A DNA stretch of 8,406 nucleotides from an uncultured Magnetococcales bacterium (lineage in GTDB: Bacteria; Pseudomonadota; Magnetococcia; Magnetococcales; Magnetaquicoccaceae), in assembly GCA_903913345.1 (NCBI GenBank), contig CAIWLA010000093.1:1-8406 (forward strand), in the 5' to 3' direction. This document shows positions 1-6,674 of the stretch, one piece after another. Both the position numbers and the translations under genes were made by a program. Below the pieces are notes generated by a model. The model saw only the letters and a list, made by a program, of their open reading frames with translations, was not told where the DNA came from and did not search any database. Positions within the stretch are counted from its first letter, which is position 1. Each line of letters begins with the position of its first letter.

Positions 1-80
1 CCGCCCCCCAACACCGTCAGGTCATCCAGCTCCTGTTGAGCCTTTTTGAGAAGAGCATTATTTTCGGCCATGGTCGTCAT
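1..80 (-). CDS. Partial CDS, N-terminus of an unidentified protein (possible T1SS client)
   Basis: Twenty-six codons are visible before the gene runs off the left edge. The protein starts MTTMAENNALLKKAQQ, continues ELDDLTVLGG, and the next (incomplete) codon GGN must also be Gly. Two starts are possible: the ATG at 80 or the in-frame ATG at 71; neither has a strong Shine-Dalgarno. The segment is a short amphipathic helix followed by a Gly run and shows no membrane segment. It loosely resembles a double-glycine leader, but the E-L spacing to GG is longer than the usual ELxxIxGG consensus. Counted from MAE, it shares 10 of 23 ungapped positions with the 57-residue protein at 406-579. It lies on the same strand as the T1SS operon and downstream of it, where substrates such as large RTX adhesins are often encoded. 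That role is inference only; the family is not recognisable from this fragment. Confidence 0.6.
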   Translation of the reverse strand, partial: MTTMAENNALLKKAQQELDDLTVLGG

Positions 81-405
81 CCCGTTTCAGTTTAGGTGTT
101 GAAAGCCCCGTCATCCATCTCAGACTGGGTCGTTGCCGCGCAAGAGCACCGTATAAAATCCAGCGTTAAAGCACATAACGCAATAATCATGCCACAATCA
201 AAAACACGACACAGATACAGCGATAAATCAATATAAAACACTATAAAATATACAAAAAACAATAAACGCCTTCCGGGAAACAAACAAAAAATGACCCCAT
301 TCAACGTGTGAAACAGTCCAGAATGAAAAATAATTTTACACAGTGTAAATAATTATTTTTACAGTGTGCCCCTTCAACCCAGCCCCCCAATGGGTGATCC
401 AGCCC
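81..405. other. AT-rich intergenic region upstream of the partial CDS
   Basis: This stretch is much richer in A and T than the flanking coding DNA, especially about 170-360, with long A runs and many TATA-like words near 225-255. It probably holds the promoter of the minus-strand gene that begins at 80, since the region is upstream of that gene. Several minus-strand -10-like hexamers exist (for example TATAGT), but no convincingly spaced -35 partner could be picked. A 70-codon open frame at 92-304 (TTG start) encodes a Phe/Tyr/Leu-rich peptide that looks like AT-rich composition rather than a gene. The strong inverted repeat at 326-360 is listed separately. Confidence 0.6.
326..360. promoter_or_regulatory. 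Palindrome TTTACAC-A-GTGTAAA with AT-rich flanks: operator or terminator
   Basis: Positions 335-349 form a perfect 7-bp palindrome around a single A. The outer flanks AAAAATAAT (326-334) and ATTATTTTT (352-360) extend the dyad after a 2-nt bulge. A further half-site-like TTTACAGTGT follows at 358-367. The spacing and symmetry fit a dimeric repressor operator. The position, about 45 nt beyond the stop of the small acidic gene, and the T run on the minus strand would equally fit a weak GC-poor terminator for that gene. The sequence alone does not decide between them. Confidence 0.45.
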
Positions 406-579
406 TCAATCCTCCAGCCATTCATCCGGTCCCACCGCGGGCGGTTCCTCGTCCATGTCAACCGGCTGTTTTTCGGCATCAAAATCCTGGAAGGGATCTT
501 CCGGGTACGGACCCAGCAGAACGGTCAGGCCGTTCAAGTCCAGCAAGGCACTCTCCTGTTCCTGTGTGCGTTCCGCCAT
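406..579 (-). CDS. Small acidic protein, 57 aa, unknown function
   Basis: The protein starts MAERTQEQESALLDLNG, continues LTVLLGPYPEDP, and ends PDEWLED. About 17 of 57 residues are Asp or Glu against two basic residues, so it is strongly acidic. The C-terminal half is Pro/Asp/Glu-rich and probably disordered; there is no membrane segment or signal peptide. The ATG at 579 was chosen because AGGGAG at 588-593 lies 8 nt upstream. An in-frame GTG at 603 would add eight residues but would leave that site inside the coding region. The shared LTVL motif with the partial CDS at 1-80 uses different codons at T, V and L (ACC GTT CTG against ACG GTG TTG), which supports real coding under protein-level constraint. 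It follows the T1SS operon on the same strand, separated by a hairpin, so it probably has its own promoter in 600-780. It may be an exported peptide, a chaperone or an accessory factor; no family was recognised. Confidence 0.55.
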   Translation of the reverse strand: MAERTQEQESALLDLNGLTVLLGPYPEDPFQDFDAEKQPVDMDEEPPAVGPDEWLED

Positions 580-784
580 CGCCCATGCTCCCTGGATGAC
601 CACTGATAAATGTCAACCTTAGTCTAAAGGCTGGCCGGGCAGAACGCAAGCAAATGCTATCCATTTTATGGCGGATCTAGCGTTGGTTATAGGGGATGGC
701 GGGCCGGTCCATACAAAAGCGGGGAGTTTGTGTGCAGGGGGCATAATCGGTTATGGTCGGTGACAAAGACCCCTGTTTGCCCGA

Positions 785-814
785 CCCTGCCCGGTTTGGA
801 AAAACCGGGCAGGG
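785..814 (-). terminator. Hairpin terminator after the T1SS operon
   Basis: CCCTGCCCGGTTT (785-797) and AAACCGGGCAGGG (802-814) are a perfect 13-bp inverted repeat around a 4-nt loop. It sits 43 nt past the stop codon of the HlyD-like gene, the last gene of the minus-strand operon. No U tract follows directly on the minus strand, so it may end transcription weakly, need Rho, or act as a 3' stabilising hairpin. It separates the secretion operon from the small acidic gene. Confidence 0.6.
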
Positions 815-856
815 AACACTTGAGGAGAGGGGAAGGAGGCGGGTGGAGATTCGGTG

Positions 857-2227
857 TTACCGCTCTTGCAGGGCCTGGCGCACCGAGGTATAAATGGGTT
901 TCAACAGATATTCCAGGATGGTTTTGTCGCCGGTTTCAATGCTGGCCTGGATCATCATGCCGGGCAGGACGGGACGCAGGGCGGGATCCGGTCCCACATG
1001 ATAGGCATCCAACTCGATGGTGCCCTTGTAGTAGGGTTCTCCCTTCTCATCGGTGACTGTGGTGGGGGAGATCTGCTGCAAGTGGCCGGAGACGCCCCCG
1101 TACCGGGCAAAATCAAAGGCGGTAAATTTGATGGCGACCGGTTGGCCCTCGTGGACGTGACCGATATCCCGACCGGAGATATGCACCTCGGCGATCAACT
1201 TGCGATCCAGGGGGACAATTTCCAGGATGACGGCCCGCGGGGCGATCACCCCACCGGGCGAGTTGACATTCAGGCTCTGCACGACCCCGGCCGCTTTGGC
1301 GGTAATCTCGGTGTTGTCCACCCGGTTGGCCACCCGTTTCACCGCCTCCTGCACCTGGGCCAGTTCCGAGCGGATTGTCCCCATTTCGGTCATGGCCTGT
1401 TTGCTGAGTTGGGCGTTCAACTCCCTGAGATTGATACGACTCTCCTCCAACGCATTGAGCATCTGTTTTTTCTTGGCAATAACCTGCTCCAACTCGCCCT
1501 GTATCTGGTTGAGTTCGGTCTGGGCATCCAGAAAGCGCATTTTGGAACTCAGTCCCCGTTCCGTCAGCCGTTTTTTTAACTCAAACCCCTCTTTTGACAG
1601 GGCCAGTTTGGCAGAGAGGGTCTTTTCCTGTCCGTCCAGGAGATGAATATCCTCCTGCCTCTGCCGAATCAGGCTGCGCAAGGCATTGTCTTTCTCCTCC
1701 CGCGCCACGACCTGCGATTCGTAGACCCGTTTTTGATCCCGGATCAGGTTTTCATATTCCGGGCCAGAGGGGGTGGGATCGAATGGCTCGTTGTTGGCAA
1801 AGGCCGACAGTCGCTGGGATTGGATCGAGAGGGACATGGCCTTCATGCGCAACTCCCGCCATTCCGTGTTCAGGCTGACGGCGTCCAGGCGAATCAAGGG
1901 TTGCCCGACATGGACCACATCCCCTTCGTGGACCAGAATGGCATCCACCACCCCTCCGTCGGCATGTTGCACCACCTGCACCTTGCCGATGGGCACCACA
2001 CTGCCGGTGGCCACGGCCACCTCATCGACCCGGGTCACCGCCGCCCACACCACAAAGAGCAGGACGATCAGACTGACGGTTCCCACCACCACCTGGGCCA
2101 AAAACGGATTGCCCGTCTCCTCCAGGGCCACCGATTGGGCCAGATAGCGAATCTTGCGTCGACTGGGCTGTTCACCCAACGGTGTCGGTCCCGTCGTGCG
2201 GGGGAGAGGTGCGCCAGGGGTTCTCAT
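857..2227 (-). CDS. HlyD-family membrane fusion protein (T1SS periplasmic adaptor)
   Basis: This 456-residue protein has the full T1SS adaptor layout. A cytoplasmic N-tail (1-43) carries the typical LAQSVALEETGNPFL stretch, followed by one transmembrane helix at about 44-65. A first lipoyl-like half motif lies at 84-115 (VQHADGGVVDAILVHEGDVV). A long helical coiled-coil hairpin rich in Gln, Glu and Leu spans about 117-305. The second lipoyl half and beta-barrel domain run from about 306, and the C-terminus has the family-typical TGDKTILEYLLKP (432-444). By family knowledge it trimerises or hexamerises on the ABC exporter and docks onto the TolC-type channel encoded divergently at 6675. Its ATG overlaps the TGA of the upstream ABC gene (ATGA), and GAGGGA lies 6 nt before the start, so translation is probably coupled. 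LapC or RtxD are the nearest functional analogues; which one is not certain. Confidence 0.93.
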   Translation of the reverse strand: MRTPGAPLPRTTGPTPLGEQPSRRKIRYLAQSVALEETGNPFLAQVVVGTVSLIVLLFVVWAAVTRVDEVAVATGSVVPIGKVQVVQHADGGVVDAILVHEGDVVHVGQPLIRLDAVSLNTEWRELRMKAMSLSIQSQRLSAFANNEPFDPTPSGPEYENLIRDQKRVYESQVVAREEKDNALRSLIRQRQEDIHLLDGQEKTLSAKLALSKEGFELKKRLTERGLSSKMRFLDAQTELNQIQGELEQVIAKKKQMLNALEESRINLRELNAQLSKQAMTEMGTIRSELAQVQEAVKRVANRVDNTEITAKAAGVVQSLNVNSPGGVIAPRAVILEIVPLDRKLIAEVHISGRDIGHVHEGQPVAIKFTAFDFARYGGVSGHLQQISPTTVTDEKGEPYYKGTIELDAYHVGPDPALRPVLPGMMIQASIETGDKTILEYLLKPIYTSVRQALQER

Positions 2228-4365
2228 GAATCATCCCTCATGAATTCATCCAGTATTTCATTGGCCGGGCCAAAGCGTCTGATCCGACCGGCTTCCAGCC
2301 ACAACAGCTTGTCCGCCAAACGCATGTGACTCGGACGATGGGTGGAAATGATCACCGTTGCCTGGCCCTTCATCCTGCGGATGGAATCCATCAATATTTG
2401 ATCGTTGCCGAAGTCCAGCCCGTTGCCCGGTTCGTCCAGCAGATAGATGGCTGGCCGTTTGACGAAGGCCCGCGCCAGATTCAACCGCTGCCGGAACGAG
2501 GTCGGCAACTGTTCCACGGTGGAATCGCCAATGCGGGTCCGAAAACCGTCCGGCATGGCGAGAATATCCTCCAGAAAATCCACCTGTTTGACCGCCCAGA
2601 TCAGGTCTTCCTCACTCGCTGTCGGGTGGGCAAGGCGCAAATTCTGGGCGATTGTCCCGAAAAACAGTTGACACATTTGGGGTACATAGCCCAGGGAACG
2701 GCGCAACTCCATGGGATTCATCTGCCGCACATCCTGACCATCGATGAGAATTTTGCCCGCCTGTGGCTGGTACAGCCCCATCAGCAGCTTCAGGAAGGTG
2801 GAACGCCCCGCTCCGTTGCGGCCCACCACGGCAATCACCTCCCCTGGTCGAATCTCCAGAGAGACCCCCAACAGGGAGGGATCCGCCTGGGGGGTATACC
2901 GCATGGAGACCCGATCGAAGGAGACCGCCCCCCGGACGGCGCGTACCGAGACCTGCATCACCTTGGTGCTTCTCTCGTCCGCCAACGCCATCAGTTTGTT
3001 CAACTGCAAAATGTTTCTCTTGACCTGCTCGAAACGCGGCAGCGAGTCAAAACCGCTGCGCAACGGTCCCAGAACCCGCCAGACCAGCATCATGCAGGCC
3101 ACCAGTCCGCCCATGGACAACTGCTTGTCCAACACCAGAATCACCCCCACCGCCATGGTGGCCACCCCGGAGGCCATCATGAATACATTGGAAAGGGTGT
3201 GGGACAACGAGGAGAGTTGCGCCGCATGAAAGCCGTGAATCACCGCCCGCGAGGTCAACACCTCATACCGCTCCTGCCAGGTCTGCACCGAACCGGTATA
3301 CTTGACCGCCCGCATATGGCCCAACGATTCCAGGACAAACTCCTGACGCCGGGTGCTCGCCTTGGAACTCTCCGCATTGGCCTCGGCCACCATCGGTTCG
3401 ATAATGATGCCCGTCAGAAAAAACAAGAATATCATGGCCACCGGCACCATGGCGACCCCCCCTCCCAGAAAAAAGATGACCACCAGGGTGATCAAAATAA
3501 AGGGGAGTTCCAACAAAATCATCGCCGCCGAGCTGGCCAAAAAATCACGGATGATTTCAAAATCTTTAATCCTGGAAACCTGGGTTCCAATCGCCGCCCG
3601 TTCGGTAAAAGCGGGGGGCAGGAACAAAATGCGCCGGAAGACCTCATTGCCGATAATGTTTCCAATCCGTGAACTGTTGAATGAAACCACGTAGGTTTTT
3701 ATGGCCCGCAGGGCCGTATCGGCAAACAGGACAATCGCCGTCCCGATGACAAAAAACAGCAGGGTCTCCTGGGAACGGGTCGCGGCAATCTTGTCATAGA
3801 CGACCATCATGAAAAAGGGGGTGGCCAGGGCCAACAGGTTCATGGCCAGGGTCAATCCCAACACATGAAACAGCACCGGACGGAACCGGGCGGCCAATAC
3901 CCAAAACCACTCCTGAGACCGATCGGACTGAATTTCCAGATCTTCTATTTCGGTAAAGAAGATGGCGGTTCCTGGCCAGTGGCCCAAGGGCATCTGCACA
4001 TATTCGGATCGACCGCCGTCAAACACCACGGCCTCGCCCTTTTCCATGCGCAGGACCACCAGAGAGGCCCCCGCGTCGGGGACGAACAGACAGGGCAACA
4101 GGCGGGGGTCCAGTTTATGGAACGCGATGGTTCGTATACGGCTGGTATAGTTCAGGTTGGCCATGACATTGCGCATTCCGGTCAGGTCCAGATCGTCCGC
4201 AAAGTGGGGCAGTGCCTCGATGACATGGAGATCCCGGCCACTCCAGGCCAGGGCCTCCAGCAAAGGCATCAGACAGGCGGCAAAATCGCTCTCCGCCTTG
4301 AATCCACCCACCAGGGTCGGCAATTTGCGGACGGAGGGGTAATCGGTGGTTCTGGATGGTTCCAT
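2224..4365 (-). CDS. T1SS ABC transporter with C39-like domain and degenerate NBD motifs
   Basis: The 713 residues match a LapB/HlyB-type exporter in length. Residues about 1-140 resemble a C39-like domain. The equivalent of the peptidase DC(G) motif reads SDFAACLMPLLEAL (26-39), with Phe or Ala where the catalytic Cys belongs. The His position reads GASLVVL (99-105), so proteolysis is unlikely. A six-helix transmembrane domain spans about 160-440. The ATPase domain (about 480-713) has a Walker A of GRNGAGRST (515-523) with Arg521 in place of the invariant Lys, encoded by CGT and so not a single-base error. The Q-loop is Q563. The signature is LPTSF (620-624) instead of LSGGQ. Walker B is YLLDEP with Glu645, and the H-loop is His676. 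AGAGGA lies 5 nt before the ATG, and the gene starts 2 nt after the previous stop. It is probably one half of a heterodimeric exporter and the likely substrate-recognising subunit (inference). Confidence 0.9.
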   Translation of the reverse strand: MEPSRTTDYPSVRKLPTLVGGFKAESDFAACLMPLLEALAWSGRDLHVIEALPHFADDLDLTGMRNVMANLNYTSRIRTIAFHKLDPRLLPCLFVPDAGASLVVLRMEKGEAVVFDGGRSEYVQMPLGHWPGTAIFFTEIEDLEIQSDRSQEWFWVLAARFRPVLFHVLGLTLAMNLLALATPFFMMVVYDKIAATRSQETLLFFVIGTAIVLFADTALRAIKTYVVSFNSSRIGNIIGNEVFRRILFLPPAFTERAAIGTQVSRIKDFEIIRDFLASSAAMILLELPFILITLVVIFFLGGGVAMVPVAMIFLFFLTGIIIEPMVAEANAESSKASTRRQEFVLESLGHMRAVKYTGSVQTWQERYEVLTSRAVIHGFHAAQLSSLSHTLSNVFMMASGVATMAVGVILVLDKQLSMGGLVACMMLVWRVLGPLRSGFDSLPRFEQVKRNILQLNKLMALADERSTKVMQVSVRAVRGAVSFDRVSMRYTPQADPSLLGVSLEIRPGEVIAVVGRNGAGRSTFLKLLMGLYQPQAGKILIDGQDVRQMNPMELRRSLGYVPQMCQLFFGTIAQNLRLAHPTASEEDLIWAVKQVDFLEDILAMPDGFRTRIGDSTVEQLPTSFRQRLNLARAFVKRPAIYLLDEPGNGLDFGNDQILMDSIRRMKGQATVIISTHRPSHMRLADKLLWLEAGRIRRFGPANEILDEFMRDDS

Positions 4366-4367
4366 GG

Positions 4368-6341
4368 TTATCCTCTTCGATCCCTTTCGCCATCCAGCAG
4401 GTTATGCAGTGCCTCGGCCTCGGTCTCGGCGACCGCCGTCTCCCCCGTGCGCAGATTGACCGCCATTTTGACCAAGGCAATCTGCCCCAGGAGAGGGGCT
4501 GTGCCCGGTGGGACCGCGCTGTTCGATGCAGGCGGTTGCACTGCCACCGCCTGATTGCCCGGAGGGTTGGTCACTGGAGTCGGGACCGGAGTCGGAGTCG
4601 CAACCGGGACCGCAACCGGAGCCGGGACTGGAGCCGGAGTCGGAGCGGGAGGCAGAGGGGGGCGGGGGGGACTTTCCAGCAGTTTTCCCTCTTTCAGGAT
4701 CAAGATGCGATCCGCCAGTTCCAGCAGCGATGGGCGATGGCTGACCAGGACGATCGTGCAGTGCCCCTTCATTTTCAGCAGCACTTTCTTGAGCAGGGCA
4801 TCCCCCTGGGCATCCATGGCCACATTGGCTTCGTCAAACAGGAGTACGGGGGGATCGGGTACCAGGGCACGGGCGATGGCAATCCGCTGTTTGACCCCGC
4901 CAGAGAGAAAATCCTGGGACTCTTTGCCCACCATGGTGTCAAACCCCATGGGCATCCGGGCCACCACATAATCCAAACCGAGCAGTTCCGCCGCTTTCAA
5001 TGCGGCCTCCCGTCGTTGATCACGAAACATGGTCAAATTTTCCAGAATGGTTCCCTGAAACAGCGCGCCCACCTGGGGCAGATAGGCGATGGTATCGCCC
5101 AGACGGCTGTTGTCACAACGTGACAGGTCATAACCGTCCAGGGTGACCTTCCCGGTCGTGGGGGTCAGGGCACCCATCATGACATACAGGAGCGTGCTTT
5201 TGCCGCTGGCACTCTCCCCTTTGATCCCAATCGTCTCCCCCGGACGCACCGTGACCGAGACATCATCCAGGATCAATGCATTCTTGGCGTTGAAGCGAAA
5301 GGAGACATGGTCCAACGTGATCTCTCCCTGCACCTGGTCGGGCAGTTTGTAGACATCTTCTGCCTTTCGGGTGGTGAGGGCCACCAACTCGGCCAACCGC
5401 TCCCGTGCCAGCTGCATATCCGAGAAGCGCAGCAAAAAGCTGGCGGCACTCTGCACCGGTTGCAGGGCACGTCCCGCCAGCAACGTCACGCCGGAGAGAC
5501 CACCAATGGTCAATGTCCCGTCAATCACATGCGAAGCACCCAGGCCGACCACGCCAAACATGGTCAACATGGAATAAAAGGCCCCCAGCACCATGGGCGA
5601 CATGCTCCACAACGCCACCTCCAGGCTGGTCTCCGCCGTTGTCTCTTGCAGACGTTCATAACGCCGCGACATCAACTCTTCCATCCCCATGGATTTGACG
5701 GTATGAATTCCGCTGAGGGCCTCAATCAAAAAATTTTGTCGCCGATCGTTGGCCGTATGCCGATTATCCAATGCCGTTCGGAACCGTTTTTTGGCCAGGA
5801 AGACGGAGGCCAGAAAGGCCGCAATGGCCAGCAGCGGAATCAGGGCCACAACACCCGCCAGATAGGCAATGGCCGCGACAAACAGCAGGGCAAAGGGGAC
5901 ATCCAGCATCACCTGGAAGGCGGATCCTGAGTAAAATTCCCGCAATGAATTCACTGCATTGAGTCGGTCCAGATGGGTGCCCATTCCATCCCGCTCGAAC
6001 TCGGTAATGCTGGTCATGGTCAACCGGTTGAAGGCACCCCCCCCCACCTGCAATTCAAAATGGATCCCCATCCAGCCGCTGAGATAGGTGCGGGCCACCC
6101 GCAGCACGGCCTCCAGAAAGAGGGCCACGGCCACGCCGAGCACCAGCCAGCCCAGGGAACTGAACGATTCGTTGGGCAAGATGCGGTCATAGACCTGGAT
6201 GAGCGTCACCGGCAAGGCCAACGAGAGAAGATTGATAAAGACCGATGCCAGGAGAATGGTCGGTCCAATCCCGGACATGCCGGGCAGGCTTTGCATCCCC
6301 AGCAACCATCCGGATTGTTTTGAAAAGGCCTCGATACTCAA
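4368..6341 (-). CDS. T1SS ABC transporter, second subunit, with Pro-rich C-terminal tail
   Basis: The 657-residue protein starts with only about 25 residues before its first helix, so it has no C39 or C39-like domain. The T1SS-type opening LASVFINLLSLALPV (31-45) leads into the conserved VYDRILPN. The membrane domain covers about 27-310. The ATPase domain is intact: Walker A GESASGKST (375-383), Q423, signature LSGGV (479-483), Walker B VLLFDE with Glu504, D-loop VAMD (507-510) and H-loop His535. Residues about 558-614 are a Pro/Ala/Val/Thr-rich linker, followed by a 43-residue tail that ends GERDRRG; this is not usual for exporters. The start is a TTG at 6341, preceded by AGAGGA 10 nt upstream; an in-frame TAA lies 24 nt upstream, so no earlier start exists. 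The first in-frame ATG (residue 16) would trim the N-tail. It is the first gene of the operon and probably pairs with the 713-residue subunit, as RtxB and RtxE do. Confidence 0.9.
   Translation of the reverse strand: MSIEAFSKQSGWLLGMQSLPGMSGIGPTILLASVFINLLSLALPVTLIQVYDRILPNESFSSLGWLVLGVAVALFLEAVLRVARTYLSGWMGIHFELQVGGGAFNRLTMTSITEFERDGMGTHLDRLNAVNSLREFYSGSAFQVMLDVPFALLFVAAIAYLAGVVALIPLLAIAAFLASVFLAKKRFRTALDNRHTANDRRQNFLIEALSGIHTVKSMGMEELMSRRYERLQETTAETSLEVALWSMSPMVLGAFYSMLTMFGVVGLGASHVIDGTLTIGGLSGVTLLAGRALQPVQSAASFLLRFSDMQLARERLAELVALTTRKAEDVYKLPDQVQGEITLDHVSFRFNAKNALILDDVSVTVRPGETIGIKGESASGKSTLLYVMMGALTPTTGKVTLDGYDLSRCDNSRLGDTIAYLPQVGALFQGTILENLTMFRDQRREAALKAAELLGLDYVVARMPMGFDTMVGKESQDFLSGGVKQRIAIARALVPDPPVLLFDEANVAMDAQGDALLKKVLLKMKGHCTIVLVSHRPSLLELADRILILKEGKLLESPPRPPLPPAPTPAPVPAPVAVPVATPTPVPTPVTNPPGNQAVAVQPPASNSAVPPGTAPLLGQIALVKMAVNLRTGETAVAETEAEALHNLLDGERDRRG
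4576..4647. repeat. Imperfect hexanucleotide repeat inside the ABC gene
   Basis: Twelve consecutive six-base units follow the pattern G-G/C-A/G-A/G-C/G-N (GGAGTC, GGGACC, GCAACC, GGAGCC and variants). Read on the minus strand they give the alternating PV, PA, PT and AV dipeptides of residues about 566-589 of the 657-residue ABC subunit. The length is a whole number of codons, so copy-number change by slippage would stay in frame. The repeat is degenerate enough that it may be fairly stable. Confidence 0.7.
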
Positions 6342-6435
6342 CCTGTTTTTTTCCTCTGCCGCCGCTTACCCGATGACCCAACGGACTATCCCGACTGACC
6401 TTTGCGAATCCACGGCATTAAGCCCACGCGGATCA

Positions 6436-6484
6436 AAAAGGCCCTCCTGCCAAAATGGGCACAATACAGGAGGGATGACCTTTT
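6436..6484. promoter_or_regulatory. Inverted repeat in divergent control region
   Basis: CCCTCCTG (6442-6449) pairs perfectly with CAGGAGGG (6467-6474) across a 17-nt loop. Outside it, AAAAGG (6436-6441) can pair with CCTTTT (6479-6484) after a 4-nt bulge. On the minus strand it lies in the 5' leader of the ABC operon if the promoter at 6487-6515 is right. It could be an operator, or an RNA hairpin that affects leader stability or attenuation. Confidence 0.4.
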
Positions 6485-6486
6485 GT

Positions 6487-6515
6487 ACAATATCAGTCTG
6501 CGGAACCTTATGCAA
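6487..6515 (-). promoter_or_regulatory. Candidate sigma-70 promoter for the ABC/HlyD operon
   Basis: On the minus strand, TTGCAT (6515-6510) and TATTGT (6492-6487) are separated by exactly 17 nt and match the -35 and -10 consensus at 3/6 and 4/6 positions. The -10 hexamer overlaps the palindrome TTGTACAA (6483-6490). The implied leader to the TTG start at 6341 is about 140 nt and contains the inverted repeat at 6436-6484. The match is modest and by eye only. Confidence 0.3.
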
Positions 6516-6547
6516 TAATCCGGCCTATCCGTACAACACCATTTCCC

Positions 6548-6576
6548 TTGACAATGGCGGTGGCATCAGGCACAAA
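6548..6576 (+). promoter_or_regulatory. Candidate promoter for the tolC-like gene
   Basis: A perfect -35 hexamer TTGACA lies at 6548-6553. At 17-nt spacing the -10 position reads CACAAA (6571-6576), only 3/6 to consensus, inside an A-rich stretch. It lies about 100 nt upstream of the chosen ATG. The strong -35 with a poor -10 would suit activator-dependent expression, or it may be chance. Confidence 0.3.
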
Positions 6577-6674
6577 AATTGCTTTGAATTTTCGTCCGTT
6601 GGGTATTTTGCCAAACCCGGAACCGCTTGGACGGACAACGCCGACAATCACAGGATGTTATTTTATTTATTTCT

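Larger units (their letters stand above)
6342..6674. other. Divergent intergenic control region between ABC operon and tolC-like gene
   Basis: This 333-nt stretch separates the leftward ABC operon from the rightward TolC-SH3 gene and must hold both promoters. It contains an 8-bp inverted repeat (6442-6449 with 6467-6474), a TTGTACAA palindrome (6483-6490), and candidate promoters on each strand, listed separately. Open frames that cross it (for example on the plus strand from 6199 and 6548) are continuations of shadow frames and show no coding character. Confidence 0.7.

Noticed and set aside
1..80. Classical double-glycine (bacteriocin-type) leader in the left-edge gene
   Set aside because: The Glu-Leu pair is too far from the Gly-Gly, the residues at the usual conserved positions do not fit, and no active C39 peptidase is present in the window.
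92..304. 70-codon minus-strand open frame encoding a Phe/Tyr/Leu-rich hydrophobic peptide
   Set aside because: It starts with TTG, has no ribosome binding site, and its residues simply reflect AT-rich DNA. A small membrane peptide cannot be excluded, but nothing supports it.
854..1579. 241-codon plus-strand open frame
   Set aside because: Antisense to the HlyD-family gene, which has a complete domain order. No ribosome binding site or family resemblance was seen.
2326..3672. 448-codon plus-strand open frame rich in His, Gln and Gly
   Set aside because: It is the antisense shadow of the 713-residue ABC gene, whose motifs are unmistakable. His/Gln-rich shadows are expected opposite such codon use.
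4576..4647. CRISPR-like or minisatellite array
   Set aside because: The units are six bases long without spacers and lie in frame inside a coding gene, giving a Pro-rich linker.
6627..6674. Upstream TTG start for the TolC-type protein
   Set aside because: The added 16 residues (DGQRRQSQ...) do not improve the signal peptide and no Shine-Dalgarno precedes the TTG. The ATG at 6675 is also poorly preceded, so the choice is not firm.
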